Origin: Rheinheimera texasensis DSM 17496
GTDB taxonomy: Bacteria > Pseudomonadota > Gammaproteobacteria > Enterobacterales > Alteromonadaceae
Length of the DNA stretch: 64,000 nt
Direction: 5' to 3'
Assembly: GCF_000711985.1 (NCBI RefSeq)
Contig: NZ_JONU01000007.1
Coordinates: forward strand, 1,054,001 to 1,118,000
The position numbers were made by a program, and so were the translations under genes. The notes below the pieces were generated by a model. The model ran no database searches and was not told the origin of the DNA. It saw only the letters and a program-made list of their open reading frames with translations. Below, piece after piece: positions 34,673 through 43,426 of the stretch (positions are counted from its first letter, which is position 1; every line of letters starts with the position of its first letter).

Positions 34673-36112
34673 ATGACGCAGTCCGTCACTGGCGCGCAGT
34701 CGCGCCCGCATGTTGTTTATGCTGCCAGCTCCGGCGGCACGCTGTTGTATATCACTTTTATCTCAGCAGTCGCCGCGATTGGCGGTTTCCTGTTTGGTTT
34801 TGACTCTGGCGTGATCAACGGCACAGTCACTGCGCTTAGTAAGGCGTTTCAGTCAGATGCCGTTGCCACTGGTTTTAACGTGGCGTCGGTGTTACTGGGC
34901 TGCGCGCTCGGCGCTTTACTGGCAGGGCCGGCTGCCGATCGCTTGGGTCGCAAACCCGTGATGTTAATCACCGCACTGGTGTTTGCCATCAGCGCCTGGG
35001 GCTCGGGTGATGCTGACTCTGCGACTGCATTTATCTGGTACCGTCTATTAGGCGGTCTGGGTATTGGCGCGGCCTCCGTATTGGCGCCGGCCTATATCTC
35101 TGAAGTGGCGCCGCCGGCTTACCGCGGCCGACTGGCGACTTTGCAGCAATTAGCAATTGTACTGGGCTTGTTTGCCGCTTTTGTCAGTAATTATCTGATT
35201 GCCGCCAGTGCCGGTAGTGCCGAAGCGCTGTTCTGGCTCGGTTTGCCGGCCTGGCGCTGGATGTTCTGGATGGAATTGTTGCCGTCGTTGTTGTTTTTAC
35301 TTGGCGTGTTTTTTATTCCGGAATCGCCGCGGTATCTGGTGGCACAAGGTCAGCTGGTGCAGGCGCAACAAGTATTCAGCCGGATCTGTCCGGGTAGCGA
35401 AGCAGAACAAATTGCGTTGGTGCAGCAATCTTTGGCCGGTGAAACCAAACCGGGTCTGGCGGATTTCCTGATCGCTGGCAGCCGCAAACTGCAGCCGGTG
35501 ATCTGGATTGGTATTGCATTGTCGGTATTTCAGCAGTTTGTTGGGATTAACGTGGTGTTTTATTACGGCGCGGAATTATGGCAGGCTGCCGGTTTTGACG
35601 AGTCGCAGTCGTTATTTATCAATGTGTTGGCGGGCACTACGAACATTGTGTCGACTTTTATTGCCATCGCACTGATAGATAAAATTGGCCGCAGACCCCT
35701 GCTGCTTGTCGGCAGTCTGGGCATGTTTATCAGCCTGACTGTGCTGGCGATTTTGTTTGGTACCGCTGGTTTGGACGACGCCGGCAAACTGCAACTGACG
35801 GACCAGACAGGTTTGGTCGCCCTGGTGACTGCCAATTTATTTGTGGTGTTTTTTGGTATCAGCTGGGGGCCGGTGGTCTGGGTGTTACTTGGTGAGATGT
35901 TTAACAACCGCATCCGTGGCGCCGCATTGGCGGTGGCAGCCAGTGCACAGTGGCTGGCGAACTTTGCTATTACCATGACCTTTCCCATTTTACTGGGGTC
36001 GGTTGGTCTCGCCGGGGCTTATGGCTTCTATGCCTTCTCAGCCATGGTTAGCCTGTGGTTTGTGCTGCGTTATGTCGGTGAAACGCGTGGCAAACAGTTA
36101 GAAGAAATGTAA
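34673..36112 (+). CDS. MFS sugar porter (XylE/GalP family)
   Basis: A 479-residue sugar:proton symporter of the major facilitator superfamily with twelve predicted helices. Family motifs are GGFLFGFDSGVI in helix 1, DRLGRKP after helix 2, YISEVAPPAYRGRL, PESPRYL at the central loop, QQFVGINVVFYYG and KIGRRPLL, and WVLLGEMFNNRIRG. The substrate cannot be fixed but should be a mono- or disaccharide. The ATG at 34673 has AGGA upstream. Its position after halogenase, SapC and FecIR suggests import of a sugar released by a TonB-linked uptake system. Confidence 0.93.
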   Translation: MTQSVTGAQSRPHVVYAASSGGTLLYITFISAVAAIGGFLFGFDSGVINGTVTALSKAFQSDAVATGFNVASVLLGCALGALLAGPAADRLGRKPVMLITALVFAISAWGSGDADSATAFIWYRLLGGLGIGAASVLAPAYISEVAPPAYRGRLATLQQLAIVLGLFAAFVSNYLIAASAGSAEALFWLGLPAWRWMFWMELLPSLLFLLGVFFIPESPRYLVAQGQLVQAQQVFSRICPGSEAEQIALVQQSLAGETKPGLADFLIAGSRKLQPVIWIGIALSVFQQFVGINVVFYYGAELWQAAGFDESQSLFINVLAGTTNIVSTFIAIALIDKIGRRPLLLVGSLGMFISLTVLAILFGTAGLDDAGKLQLTDQTGLVALVTANLFVVFFGISWGPVVWVLLGEMFNNRIRGAALAVAASAQWLANFAITMTFPILLGSVGLAGAYGFYAFSAMVSLWFVLRYVGETRGKQLEEM

Positions 36113-36128
36113 GTACTGGCAGGGTCTA

Positions 36129-36159
36129 GCAGGCGTCAGGGTTGGGACCTGACGCCTGC
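36129..36159. terminator. 12-bp stem-loop between the sugar porter and mbnH-like genes
   Basis: GCAGGCGTCAGG and CCTGACGCCTGC are perfect complements around a 7-base loop. The structure overlaps the last codons and stop of the mbnH-like gene and sits between convergent genes, so it may stop transcription from both sides. No T-run is visible. Confidence 0.5.
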
Positions 36160-37317
36160 CGCTTGTAGCGCCGGCCAAGGGTCGGCATAGGCCGGGTTAG
36201 TGACAAAATGTGCATCGGTCAGGCTGTGCAAAAAGGCCAGCACGGCGGCGCGTTCTTCTGGCGTTAAATCAAAGCCTTTAACGAAGTTACTTTTGGCCGG
36301 ATGCAAACGGCCGTCGCCCTGCCATGGCCCTTGTGTGTTGTTGCGGCCACCTTGCTGATACAAATCCAGCACTTGTTCCAGCGTCGCCACGCTGCCGTCG
36401 TGCATATAAGGCGCAGTCAGCGCGATGTTTCTCAAGGTCGGCGCGCGAAACCGACCGTCATCGCCGGGTTGCATGGTCAGTTCTGCCAGGCCACGGTCTT
36501 TGTCAGGGTACCCAAGCCCTTCCACTTGCTGGCGGGCGGTAAAATACAAACCGGTGTTATGAAAAGGCCGGCGGTCCAGCGGTTGTTTTTCATGGCTGGT
36601 CGACTGGGTGAAATTAAAGCCACCATGGCAATGGTGACACTCGAGCCGCTCAGAGAAAAACAGGTTCATACCGTTGATTTGCTCTGGCGTTAAGGCGTTG
36701 TCGTCGCCCTGATAGGCGTAGCGGTCAAAAGGCGATTGTAGCGAAATCAGGCTGCGGACAAAGCTGGCGAGGGCCTGCGTCACAAGTTGAAAACTCACTT
36801 CTTCATCACCAAACGCAGCGTCGAATAACGCCGGATAAGGTTCACGCTGCAGTTGTTGCAGCACTTGCGCTTCATGGCCGCTGATCCCAAGTTCAACCGG
36901 CTGCTCGCCAAACATCGGAATGAGCAGCTGCTGCTCGATGTGTTGCAGCTCCGGATGGGCCCAGGTCAGGGTTTTGTTATAAGCCACATTTACCAGCGCT
37001 AAGGCGTTACGCCGGTGTTTCTCGCCGGTGCTGCCGGTGGAAACGCTGCTCGGTTCGGCAAATGCGCTGGCCTGCTGATGGCAACTGGCACAGCTTTGCT
37101 GACCATTCCCGGATAACGCTTTGTCGTAAAACAGATAGCGGCCCAATTCGGCTTTGGCAGCGGACATCGGATTGTCCGCCGGCACTGCGGGTTTGGGGAA
37201 ACCTTCTGGCAACGGCCACTGGTAAGGCTGAGGGGCCGGCGTGCAGCTCAGCAGCCCGGTCAACGCCAGCACCACAGCGGCTTTTGTCAGCGCAAACCGT
37301 CCTAGTGTTATTGCCAT
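36136..37317 (-). CDS. MbnH-like di-heme cytochrome c peroxidase-family enzyme
   Basis: A 393-residue periplasmic lipoprotein candidate (MAITLGRFALTKAAVVLALTGLLSC). Two c-type heme sites are present: CASCH (N-terminal) and CHHCH (C-terminal). APYMHDGSVATLEQVLDLY and RFRAPTLRNIALTAPYMH are the di-heme peroxidase/MauG-family signatures. Paired with an MbnP-like gene, it is best read as MbnH, the enzyme that in methanotrophs converts a tryptophan of MbnP to kynurenine. The ATG at 37317 lies inside the end of the mbnP-like gene with GGAAGG upstream, so the two are translationally coupled. Confidence 0.88.
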   Translation of the reverse strand: MAITLGRFALTKAAVVLALTGLLSCTPAPQPYQWPLPEGFPKPAVPADNPMSAAKAELGRYLFYDKALSGNGQQSCASCHQQASAFAEPSSVSTGSTGEKHRRNALALVNVAYNKTLTWAHPELQHIEQQLLIPMFGEQPVELGISGHEAQVLQQLQREPYPALFDAAFGDEEVSFQLVTQALASFVRSLISLQSPFDRYAYQGDDNALTPEQINGMNLFFSERLECHHCHGGFNFTQSTSHEKQPLDRRPFHNTGLYFTARQQVEGLGYPDKDRGLAELTMQPGDDGRFRAPTLRNIALTAPYMHDGSVATLEQVLDLYQQGGRNNTQGPWQGDGRLHPAKSNFVKGFDLTPEERAAVLAFLHSLTDAHFVTNPAYADPWPALQAAGVRSQP

Positions 37318-38051
37318 AAGCCTTCCACTGCTGAAGCCGTAACTCCAAGCCGCGGCAATAGCTGCTGGCAACTGCGGGTTTGTGGGTCAGACATACAGGA
37401 ATTCTCCCCGTTTGCCCCAAAATCCTGCAGCAGCGGCGCCAGATCCAAAACCAGCTGTTGCTGGCCGCTATACTGCAATTGGACTTGCAGCTGATTGGGC
37501 TGCTGACATGGCGTGCTGGGAGCCCGCATCACACTGGGGCCTTTGCAGCCGGTCGAGCCCAGATGCAGCGACCAGTTGGCATGGCCGGTTAAATCCAGCC
37601 GCAGGAATTTATAGCCGTGTTGCCAGCTCCAGTGCATATCGGTTTGTTGCAATGGCGGCGTGGCCAACAATGGGTTTTGATGGTTCAGGTCAGCCGGCAC
37701 TCCCAGTGTGAAGTTGAGTGGCCCTGGAGTTAAGGCAGTGGCCAGCGGGATCTGCCATTGGCCGAGGTCATTGCTCTGGCAGTCAATACCCAGCAACACC
37801 AGCCGGTCATTACTGTACGGGCCGGGCGTTAGAGCGATAGGTTTGGTCTGGTGGAAATCGCTTAAAAACAACTGTAATTGCGAGAGCTGAAAAGTCTGGC
37901 CGGCCAGCGTCATGGGCGAATCGCAGCGCAGCGGCTGGCCTTGCCACTGCAGTTGTAGTTGCAGCGGTGCCGGGTGCTGCGGTTGGCAACCGCCCAGCAC
38001 AACCAGCAGAAAAATTGCGCAAAAATTAATAATTTGTTTACTGTTTTGCAT
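37308..38051 (-). CDS. MbnP-like metal-binding lipoprotein (metallo-mystery pair partner)
   Basis: A 247-residue secreted protein with a lipobox (LLVVLGGC). It has the family features of MbnP: FQLSQLQLFLSDFH, LTPGPLNFTLGVPADLNHQNPLL, MHWSWQHGYKFLRLD and six further cysteines. In the known system MbnP binds copper after its partner MbnH modifies a tryptophan; WSWQHGYKF is where I would look for it here (inference). It is upstream of and overlaps the mbnH-like gene by ten bases. No methanobactin precursor or biosynthesis gene is near, so the pair probably serves general copper or other metal handling. Confidence 0.85.
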   Translation of the reverse strand: MQNSKQIINFCAIFLLVVLGGCQPQHPAPLQLQLQWQGQPLRCDSPMTLAGQTFQLSQLQLFLSDFHQTKPIALTPGPYSNDRLVLLGIDCQSNDLGQWQIPLATALTPGPLNFTLGVPADLNHQNPLLATPPLQQTDMHWSWQHGYKFLRLDLTGHANWSLHLGSTGCKGPSVMRAPSTPCQQPNQLQVQLQYSGQQQLVLDLAPLLQDFGANGENSCMSDPQTRSCQQLLPRLGVTASAVEGLWQ

Positions 38052-38139
38052 TTTCGTATTTATATATGATGGTCAGAGCCACCTTAACAAATAGCGGATA
38101 AAACGCAACGTTTTTACCTGCTGTGCCGGAGTCGGAACC

Positions 38140-40845
38140 ATGCCACATCGCCCAGCTTTTTGCCTGTTCAGGCTCAAACAGCTCCCCCTGCTCACCAGCC
38201 TGCTGTTCAGTGCTGCAGCACTCAGCCACGCTGAACATGACCGCGCCCGTTTTGTCGCGCCAACCGGTAAAGATGCAGGCCGCTGTGACAGCCCGGTACG
38301 CGCCTGCCAGAGCATCAGTTATGCCGTGCAGCAGGCCAGTAAAGGCGACCGGGTGCTGGTCGCTGAAGGACAATACAAAGTACAAAATGCCGACGATTTA
38401 TTTTATCTGACCAGCAAATTAGTGCCGGTGTTGGGCGGTTACAACAAGTTTGACCATTTCCTCGATCAGGCGCCGGGCATCAACAGCACCATTCTGACCG
38501 GGGTGCCGGATGCATACATCGGCCAGCTACAACTGCAGGGTTTTGTGGTGGTCAATGACGGTTTTTCGCAGCGTTTTGCTGATAGTGCCGCCCTGGAACA
38601 AACTCAGCAACAGCTTCAGCAAAGCCAGGGCCCGACGCCTTGTGTGGATGGTAAGGCCGGTATTTATCCTTGTAAAAACATTGATTTGGTCAGCCACGTG
38701 GCGCTGGCGGATATCAGCCTCAAACCTGGCGCAGCCAACGATATCTGGGGCCATACCGACCTCAATACCGGCACTGAATACGCCATTATTGGTCTCAATA
38801 ATGGCACTGCAGTGTTTAGCCTGGCTGACCCGGCCGCACCAAAAGAAGTGGGCGCTATTGCCGGCAGCCGTACGTCCTGGCGCGACATCAAAGTGCTGCA
38901 ATATTACGACGACAGTCTGGCGCGCTGGCGGGCTTATGCTTACGTCAGCTCGGAAGGCTCGGACAATATTCAAATTCTCGATTTAAACCAATTACCAGGC
39001 TCGGTACGGCTGGTCGCTGCTGACAAAGCTGTAACTTCAGCACACAACGTCTATATCAGCCATGTCGACTACACCACCAACACCGCGCTCGATGGCCTGG
39101 AACCAACGCTGCATATTGTCGGGCAAAAAACCGTTGGCGGCGCTTTTACCACTTATGGCCTGAAAAATCCGGAAGCGCTGACGCCTTATTATCTGCACAG
39201 CAATGGCGTACGCAGTGACTATACCCATGACGCAGCGTCGATGGTGGTTGACGACAACAGGGCGCAACAAGGTTGCCAGCGCAACAGCTGTACCGTACTG
39301 ATGGATTTTAACGAACAGTCGGTGCGGTTATGGGATATCACCACCCTGACCGGCGCCGGCGCGCTCGCTGATTTAACCTACCCGAATGCGAGTTATGTCC
39401 ATTCCGGCTGGTGGAGTGAAGACAAACGTTTTGTGTTTATTCACGACGAACTGGATGAACGTGATTTTGGCCTCAATACCACAGTGCGGGTGATGAATGT
39501 TGATAACCTGAAGCAGCCGGTCATTGTCAAAGAATGGACCGGGCCGACCGGCGCCATCGACCACAACGGTTATACCCGTGGTAATCGGTATTACATTTCG
39601 AATTATCAGCGCGGCACCACCATTTTGGATATCACCAACCCGGCCAATCCGGTTGAAGCCGGCTTTTTTGATTCTTTCCCATCCAGCGATAGTGCGGCTT
39701 TTAATGGCGTCTGGGGCACTTATCCGTATTTACCTTCTGGCCTGGTGATTTCGGCAGATATTAACAGTGGCCTGTTTGTGCTGCGGGATCAGACTAAACA
39801 AAGCACAGCCGGTCAGGTCAGTTTTGTCACGCCAGCCAGCAACCTGAAGGCTGGTGAAACGGCCGTGCTGAAAGTGCGCCGGCCCTCTGGCAGCGGTGCA
39901 GTCAGTGTCGGCTGGGAAACCCTGAACGGTTTTGGTATCGGGCAAAATACTCAGCTTGGCAAAGGCCGGCTGAATTGGGCGGCGGATGATTTCGCCGACA
40001 AAGAGATCCGCATTGCCGGTAATACGCAGTGGGCGGCACATGCCAGTTATTTTGTCCGGCTGTTTGACCCGCAAAACGGCCTGACGTTGGGCTCACCTTC
40101 TTATCATCAGGTGACCATCGGCAGTACTGGTGCCCAGCTGGGCGCCGCTGGTTTTCAGCTCAGTACTGTCACGCTGGAAGAAAACGGCGGCCCGGTCAGC
40201 GTCAAAATCGGCCGCTTTGCCGGCAGCAGCGGCGCGCTGACCGTGAGCTATCAACTGAAAGATGATAGCGCTAAAACCGGCAGCGATATTCAGCAAAGCA
40301 GCGGCACATTGAGTTGGGCTGACGGCGATACGGCAGATAAAACCGTCACTTTGACGCCAATCGATGACAGTTTGCTGGAGAGCGAGGAGCAACTCACCTT
40401 GCAACTGAGCGGCACTGTGGTGACGGAGCGCGCCAGCTTGCTGATAAAAATTCGCGATAATGAACAAAACCGTAAACCTGAAGTACAGGTTGGTTTTCCG
40501 GCAGAAGTAAACGCCGGCGCTCAGGTCAGCTTAAAAGCGCAAGCGACAGATCCGGACGGTGATACGCTGACTTACAGCTGGACCCAAGTCAGCGGCGACA
40601 CAGTGAGCCTCAGCAATGCATCGACTGACAGCGCCAGCTTTATCGCGCCAAACCGCGACGCCGATCTGCAGTTCAGTGTCAGCGTGATGGATAGCCGCGG
40701 CTTGGGCACATCGGTCACCTTCGGCATTAAAGTCAAAGGCACAGTGACGACCACCACGCCGGTCAATAACGGCAGTTCCGGTGGTTCTGGCGGTGTGGTC
40801 GGGTTCACACTGCTCGGTTTGTTGTTGCTGCGGCGCCGGCCTTAA
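38140..40845 (+). CDS. Choice-of-anchor B secreted protein with Calx-beta and GlyGly-CTERM tail
   Basis: A 901-residue exported protein (signal ending LLFSAAALSHA). An early region (about 35-125) has a pectate-lyase-like look (GKDAGRCDSPVRACQSISYAVQQA). LVIVD-like repeats follow to about 560 (WGHTDLNTGTEYAIIGLNNGTAVFSL, LFVLRDQTKQ), matching the choice-of-anchor B family. A Calx-beta domain lies at about 675-770, then a PKD/Ig-like domain (NRKPEVQVGFPAEVNAGAQV, about 780-870). The end, GGSGGVVGFTLLGLLLLRRRP, is a GlyGly-CTERM sorting signal for rhombosortase. It is divergent from the mbnP-like gene, 88 bp away, and may share its regulation. Function unknown. Confidence 0.85.
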   Translation: MPHRPAFCLFRLKQLPLLTSLLFSAAALSHAEHDRARFVAPTGKDAGRCDSPVRACQSISYAVQQASKGDRVLVAEGQYKVQNADDLFYLTSKLVPVLGGYNKFDHFLDQAPGINSTILTGVPDAYIGQLQLQGFVVVNDGFSQRFADSAALEQTQQQLQQSQGPTPCVDGKAGIYPCKNIDLVSHVALADISLKPGAANDIWGHTDLNTGTEYAIIGLNNGTAVFSLADPAAPKEVGAIAGSRTSWRDIKVLQYYDDSLARWRAYAYVSSEGSDNIQILDLNQLPGSVRLVAADKAVTSAHNVYISHVDYTTNTALDGLEPTLHIVGQKTVGGAFTTYGLKNPEALTPYYLHSNGVRSDYTHDAASMVVDDNRAQQGCQRNSCTVLMDFNEQSVRLWDITTLTGAGALADLTYPNASYVHSGWWSEDKRFVFIHDELDERDFGLNTTVRVMNVDNLKQPVIVKEWTGPTGAIDHNGYTRGNRYYISNYQRGTTILDITNPANPVEAGFFDSFPSSDSAAFNGVWGTYPYLPSGLVISADINSGLFVLRDQTKQSTAGQVSFVTPASNLKAGETAVLKVRRPSGSGAVSVGWETLNGFGIGQNTQLGKGRLNWAADDFADKEIRIAGNTQWAAHASYFVRLFDPQNGLTLGSPSYHQVTIGSTGAQLGAAGFQLSTVTLEENGGPVSVKIGRFAGSSGALTVSYQLKDDSAKTGSDIQQSSGTLSWADGDTADKTVTLTPIDDSLLESEEQLTLQLSGTVVTERASLLIKIRDNEQNRKPEVQVGFPAEVNAGAQVSLKAQATDPDGDTLTYSWTQVSGDTVSLSNASTDSASFIAPNRDADLQFSVSVMDSRGLGTSVTFGIKVKGTVTTTTPVNNGSSGGSGGVVGFTLLGLLLLRRRP

Positions 40846-40868
40846 TCATCTGTCGCCTTGTGCTCCGC

Positions 40869-40901
40869 GCTCAGTCGCTGATTTCCTGCGATTGAGCGCT
40901 G
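40869..40901. other. Imperfect stem-loop after the choice-of-anchor B gene
   Basis: GCGCTCA-G-TCGC pairs with GCGA-T-TGAGCGC around TGATTTCCT, about 25 bp after the stop. There is no T-run; possible 3'-end or terminator structure. Confidence 0.35.
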
Positions 40902-40982
40902 CAGCTGCTGTGACTGCCCTGGAGTCACTGCGGTAAATCAGCGGCTATGGTAAGCTCGTGGTTTTTGCCGGAGCGCCATCCC

Positions 40983-41858
40983 TTGTCCCATACCACCCAA
41001 CCGCAGGACCATCCAATCAAAGGCATTCTGGCGATGTTGCTGGCGGTGCTGATGTTTTCCGGTATGGATGCGGCGATGAAGACGCTGACCGAACATTACA
41101 GCGCCATGCAAATTACCTTTTTCCGCGCTGCGTGTGCCTGGCCTTTTATCGTGGTCTGGCTGGCTACGACAGGCCGGTTGCAACATTTGTTGCAGGCGCG
41201 CTGGTCGCTGCATCTGCTGCGCGCGGTGCTCGGCATTGTGATGCTGGCGTCGTTTATTTATGCCGTCAGCGTGCTGTCGCTGGCCGACACTTACAGTATT
41301 TTCTTCGCAGCGCCGTTGCTTATTACGCTGTTGTCGGTCTGGTGGTTAAAAGATCATGTCAACAGCCGGCAATGGCTGGCCATTGTGGTGGGCCTAGCCG
41401 CAGTGATTTACATGTTAAAGCCGTCCGGAGATGGCTTGTTAAGCCTCGGCGCGCTGATGGCATTGCTGTCGGCACTCTGTTATGCCATTTCCGCCATCAC
41501 GGTGCGGGTGCTGGCGAAATCAGATTATGCCGGCAACATGGTGTTCTGGTTAATGACGATGATTGGCATCGGTGCCGGTTTACTGGCGCTGCCAGACTGG
41601 CAACCGCTGCAATGGGCTTTGTGGCCGTATTTTCTGGCGATTGGCATCACCGGCGCTATTGGTCAGGTGTTTATCACTGAAGCGTTCCGGCTGGCGCCGC
41701 CTTCAGTGATCGCACCTTTTGAATACACAGCTTTAGTCTGGGGCTTAGGTTTTGATATTGTGCTGTGGCAGGTCTGGCCGACCGCCAGCATGTTGCTGGG
41801 GGCGGCCGTGATCATGTTAAGCGGGCTTTACCTGATTTGGCAGCAACAGCGCAGTTAA
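40983..41858 (+). CDS. EamA/DMT-family transporter
   Basis: Ten-helix DMT exporter, 291 residues from the TTG at 40983 (CGGAG upstream) or 303 from an ATG at 40947. I prefer the TTG because the protein then begins SHTTQPQDHPIKGILAMLLAV, and the ATG lies in what looks like a -10 element (TATGGT). Typical segments: KGILAMLLAVLMFSGMDAAMKTL, ITFFRAACAWPF, FAAPLLITLLSVWWLKD and ITEAFRLAPPSVIAPFEYTALVWG. Substrate unknown. The stop codon overlaps the convergent GST stop in a shared TTAA. Confidence 0.87.
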   Translation: MSHTTQPQDHPIKGILAMLLAVLMFSGMDAAMKTLTEHYSAMQITFFRAACAWPFIVVWLATTGRLQHLLQARWSLHLLRAVLGIVMLASFIYAVSVLSLADTYSIFFAAPLLITLLSVWWLKDHVNSRQWLAIVVGLAAVIYMLKPSGDGLLSLGALMALLSALCYAISAITVRVLAKSDYAGNMVFWLMTMIGIGAGLLALPDWQPLQWALWPYFLAIGITGAIGQVFITEAFRLAPPSVIAPFEYTALVWGLGFDIVLWQVWPTASMLLGAAVIMLSGLYLIWQQQRS

Positions 41859-42544
41859 ACGCTGGCGTGCCGCAAATCTGCGGTTAAAACGCCATGGTTG
41901 AGTGGTGCTGCTTCATGCGATGCTTCGCGATAAGGGTCTGCCAATGCCGCTTGTTGCCAGGCCACCATACCCTGCAGGCTCAGCAGTTGCTCAATATAGG
42001 CCTGAGCTGCCGCTGGTAAAGGCAAACCGTAACTCTGCACCCGAAACGCTACCGGTGCAAAAAAGGCGTCGACAGCAGTAAAAACGCTACCGGCCAGAAA
42101 AGGGCCGCCAAAACGTTGTAATCCCTGTTGCCAAAGCTCGCTGAGTCGGTCTAAATCGGCCTGCAATGCCGGGCTGATTTGATGCAGTTGTACCCGAATG
42201 CCGACACTCATCGGGCAGGTGCCACGTAAAGTGGTAAAACCGGCATGCATTTCACTGGCGGCACAACGGGCAAAAGCCCGGGCTTTGGCATCCGTCGGCC
42301 AGACGCCGGCATGCCGCTCAGCCAGATATTCGACAATCGCCAGCGACTCCCAAATCACTTCGCCGTCATGGTGCAAACAAGGCACTTTGCCGTTTGGCGC
42401 GAAGTTGCGGAATTTCTGCCGGTTATCAGGCCCGTCAAAACGGCTATGTTGCTCGTTAAAAGGGATGCCAAGCTCTGTCAGCAGTAACCAGGGCCGCAGG
42501 CTCCAGGATGAATAGTTTTTGTCGGCGATAAAGAGTTGATACAT
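41855..42544 (-). CDS. Glutathione S-transferase family protein
   Basis: A 229-residue GST. The thioredoxin-like N-domain starts MYQLFIADKNYSSWSLRPWLLLTELGIPF, with the SSWS pattern of zeta/beta-like bacterial GSTs. GKVPCLHHDGEVIWESLAIVEYLAE gives the cis-proline and the Glu-Ser glutathione contacts. The helical C-domain spans about 85-220. Physiological substrate unknown. I used the ATG at 42544 with AGGG upstream. It is convergent with the DMT gene and the stop codons share four bases. Confidence 0.9.
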   Translation of the reverse strand: MYQLFIADKNYSSWSLRPWLLLTELGIPFNEQHSRFDGPDNRQKFRNFAPNGKVPCLHHDGEVIWESLAIVEYLAERHAGVWPTDAKARAFARCAASEMHAGFTTLRGTCPMSVGIRVQLHQISPALQADLDRLSELWQQGLQRFGGPFLAGSVFTAVDAFFAPVAFRVQSYGLPLPAAAQAYIEQLLSLQGMVAWQQAALADPYREASHEAAPLNHGVLTADLRHASV

Positions 42545-42622
42545 CACGCTGCCCTGCAAATGTTATTGTGTTGTAACAGAACATACCCGCCGCACCTGCC
42601 AGATTCAAGAGTGCCGGCCGAA

Positions 42623-43348
42623 TTAAAACACCGGATCCGGCCGTTGCAAAGCCGGATAACGCTGATAAAACGCCTGCATCTGACCATTTTGCCATAACAG
42701 CCTAACTCTTTGATCCCAGTATGTTTTTAATTGGCGTCCTTGTTCGGTCGGGCTAAAGCCGACGTAAACCGGTACTTCTGCCAGCCAATGTTGATGTAAG
42801 CCGGCGTCTCTAAGTTGTTTCTCGACTGCTGTTAAATCGCCGGATTCGGCCAGATAGACTTCAATACGGCCGGCTTGCAGGAGCTGAATGGCGTGGGCCG
42901 GATTTTGCACTTCAAAGCCCTGTGCCTCGAACCCCAGCGCCGCCGCATAGTTATAAGCTTTCTCCCAGCCAAGTTGTAGGGTTGGCAGTCGCGCCAAAGT
43001 TAAGTCTGTACGTGCCAGCCGGTCTGGCCGATAGACCGCGATTATCGTATCGGTATCATAAGCTAAAGTAGAGGATTCCAGCCCAAAGCTGTGGATATCA
43101 GCATGAGTCAGACCAAAGGTTAAATCTGCCTGACCACGTTTTACCGCGAGCCAGGCGCGACCCAAATCGTTGGGTTTAATCACCAGCGGATATTGGTCTT
43201 GCGGCAGCACCAAACGGGCTAACGCAAAATAAGCCCCGGAGCCGTCGGCGTTGGTAAAGCCCGGCCACAGACTGGTTTCAATAATGACAGGTCGTGCAGC
43301 TAAAAAACTGCTCAGACACAACAGCAGAACGCTGCAAAGTAGTTTCAT
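42623..43348 (-). CDS. Periplasmic substrate-binding protein, family 3-like
   Basis: A 241-residue secreted protein (signal MKLLCSVLLLCLSSFLAA) with the two-lobe pattern of family-3 solute-binding proteins: VIIETSLWPGFTNADGSGAYFAL, LGRAWLAVKRGQADLTFGLTH and LLQAGRIEVYLAESGDL. No permease or ATPase genes are adjacent, so it may be a stand-alone sensor or scavenger, a common type in this group of bacteria. CCGGAG precedes the ATG. The ligand is not predictable. Confidence 0.8.
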   Translation of the reverse strand: MKLLCSVLLLCLSSFLAARPVIIETSLWPGFTNADGSGAYFALARLVLPQDQYPLVIKPNDLGRAWLAVKRGQADLTFGLTHADIHSFGLESSTLAYDTDTIIAVYRPDRLARTDLTLARLPTLQLGWEKAYNYAAALGFEAQGFEVQNPAHAIQLLQAGRIEVYLAESGDLTAVEKQLRDAGLHQHWLAEVPVYVGFSPTEQGRQLKTYWDQRVRLLWQNGQMQAFYQRYPALQRPDPVF

Positions 43349-43392
43349 TGCCGGCTCCGGCAGCGCACAAGGAGCAATGAAACAAGCATAGC

Positions 43393-43420
43393 CGGCCGTG
43401 GATGACCACGGCCGTTTTAT
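43393..43420. terminator. Strong stem-loop downstream of the DUF2059 gene
   Basis: CGGCCGTGG and CCACGGCCG form a 9-bp stem with an ATGA loop. TTTTAT follows on the plus side. On the minus strand, the direction of the adjacent genes, the tail is GCTATGCTTGTTTC, so minus-strand termination is likely but weaker. Confidence 0.6.
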
Positions 43421-43426
43421 CGGGGA

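Noticed and set aside
36136-38051. Methanobactin biosynthesis cluster
   Set aside because: Only the MbnP/MbnH pair is present; no precursor peptide, MbnB or MbnC homologue can be seen on either side.
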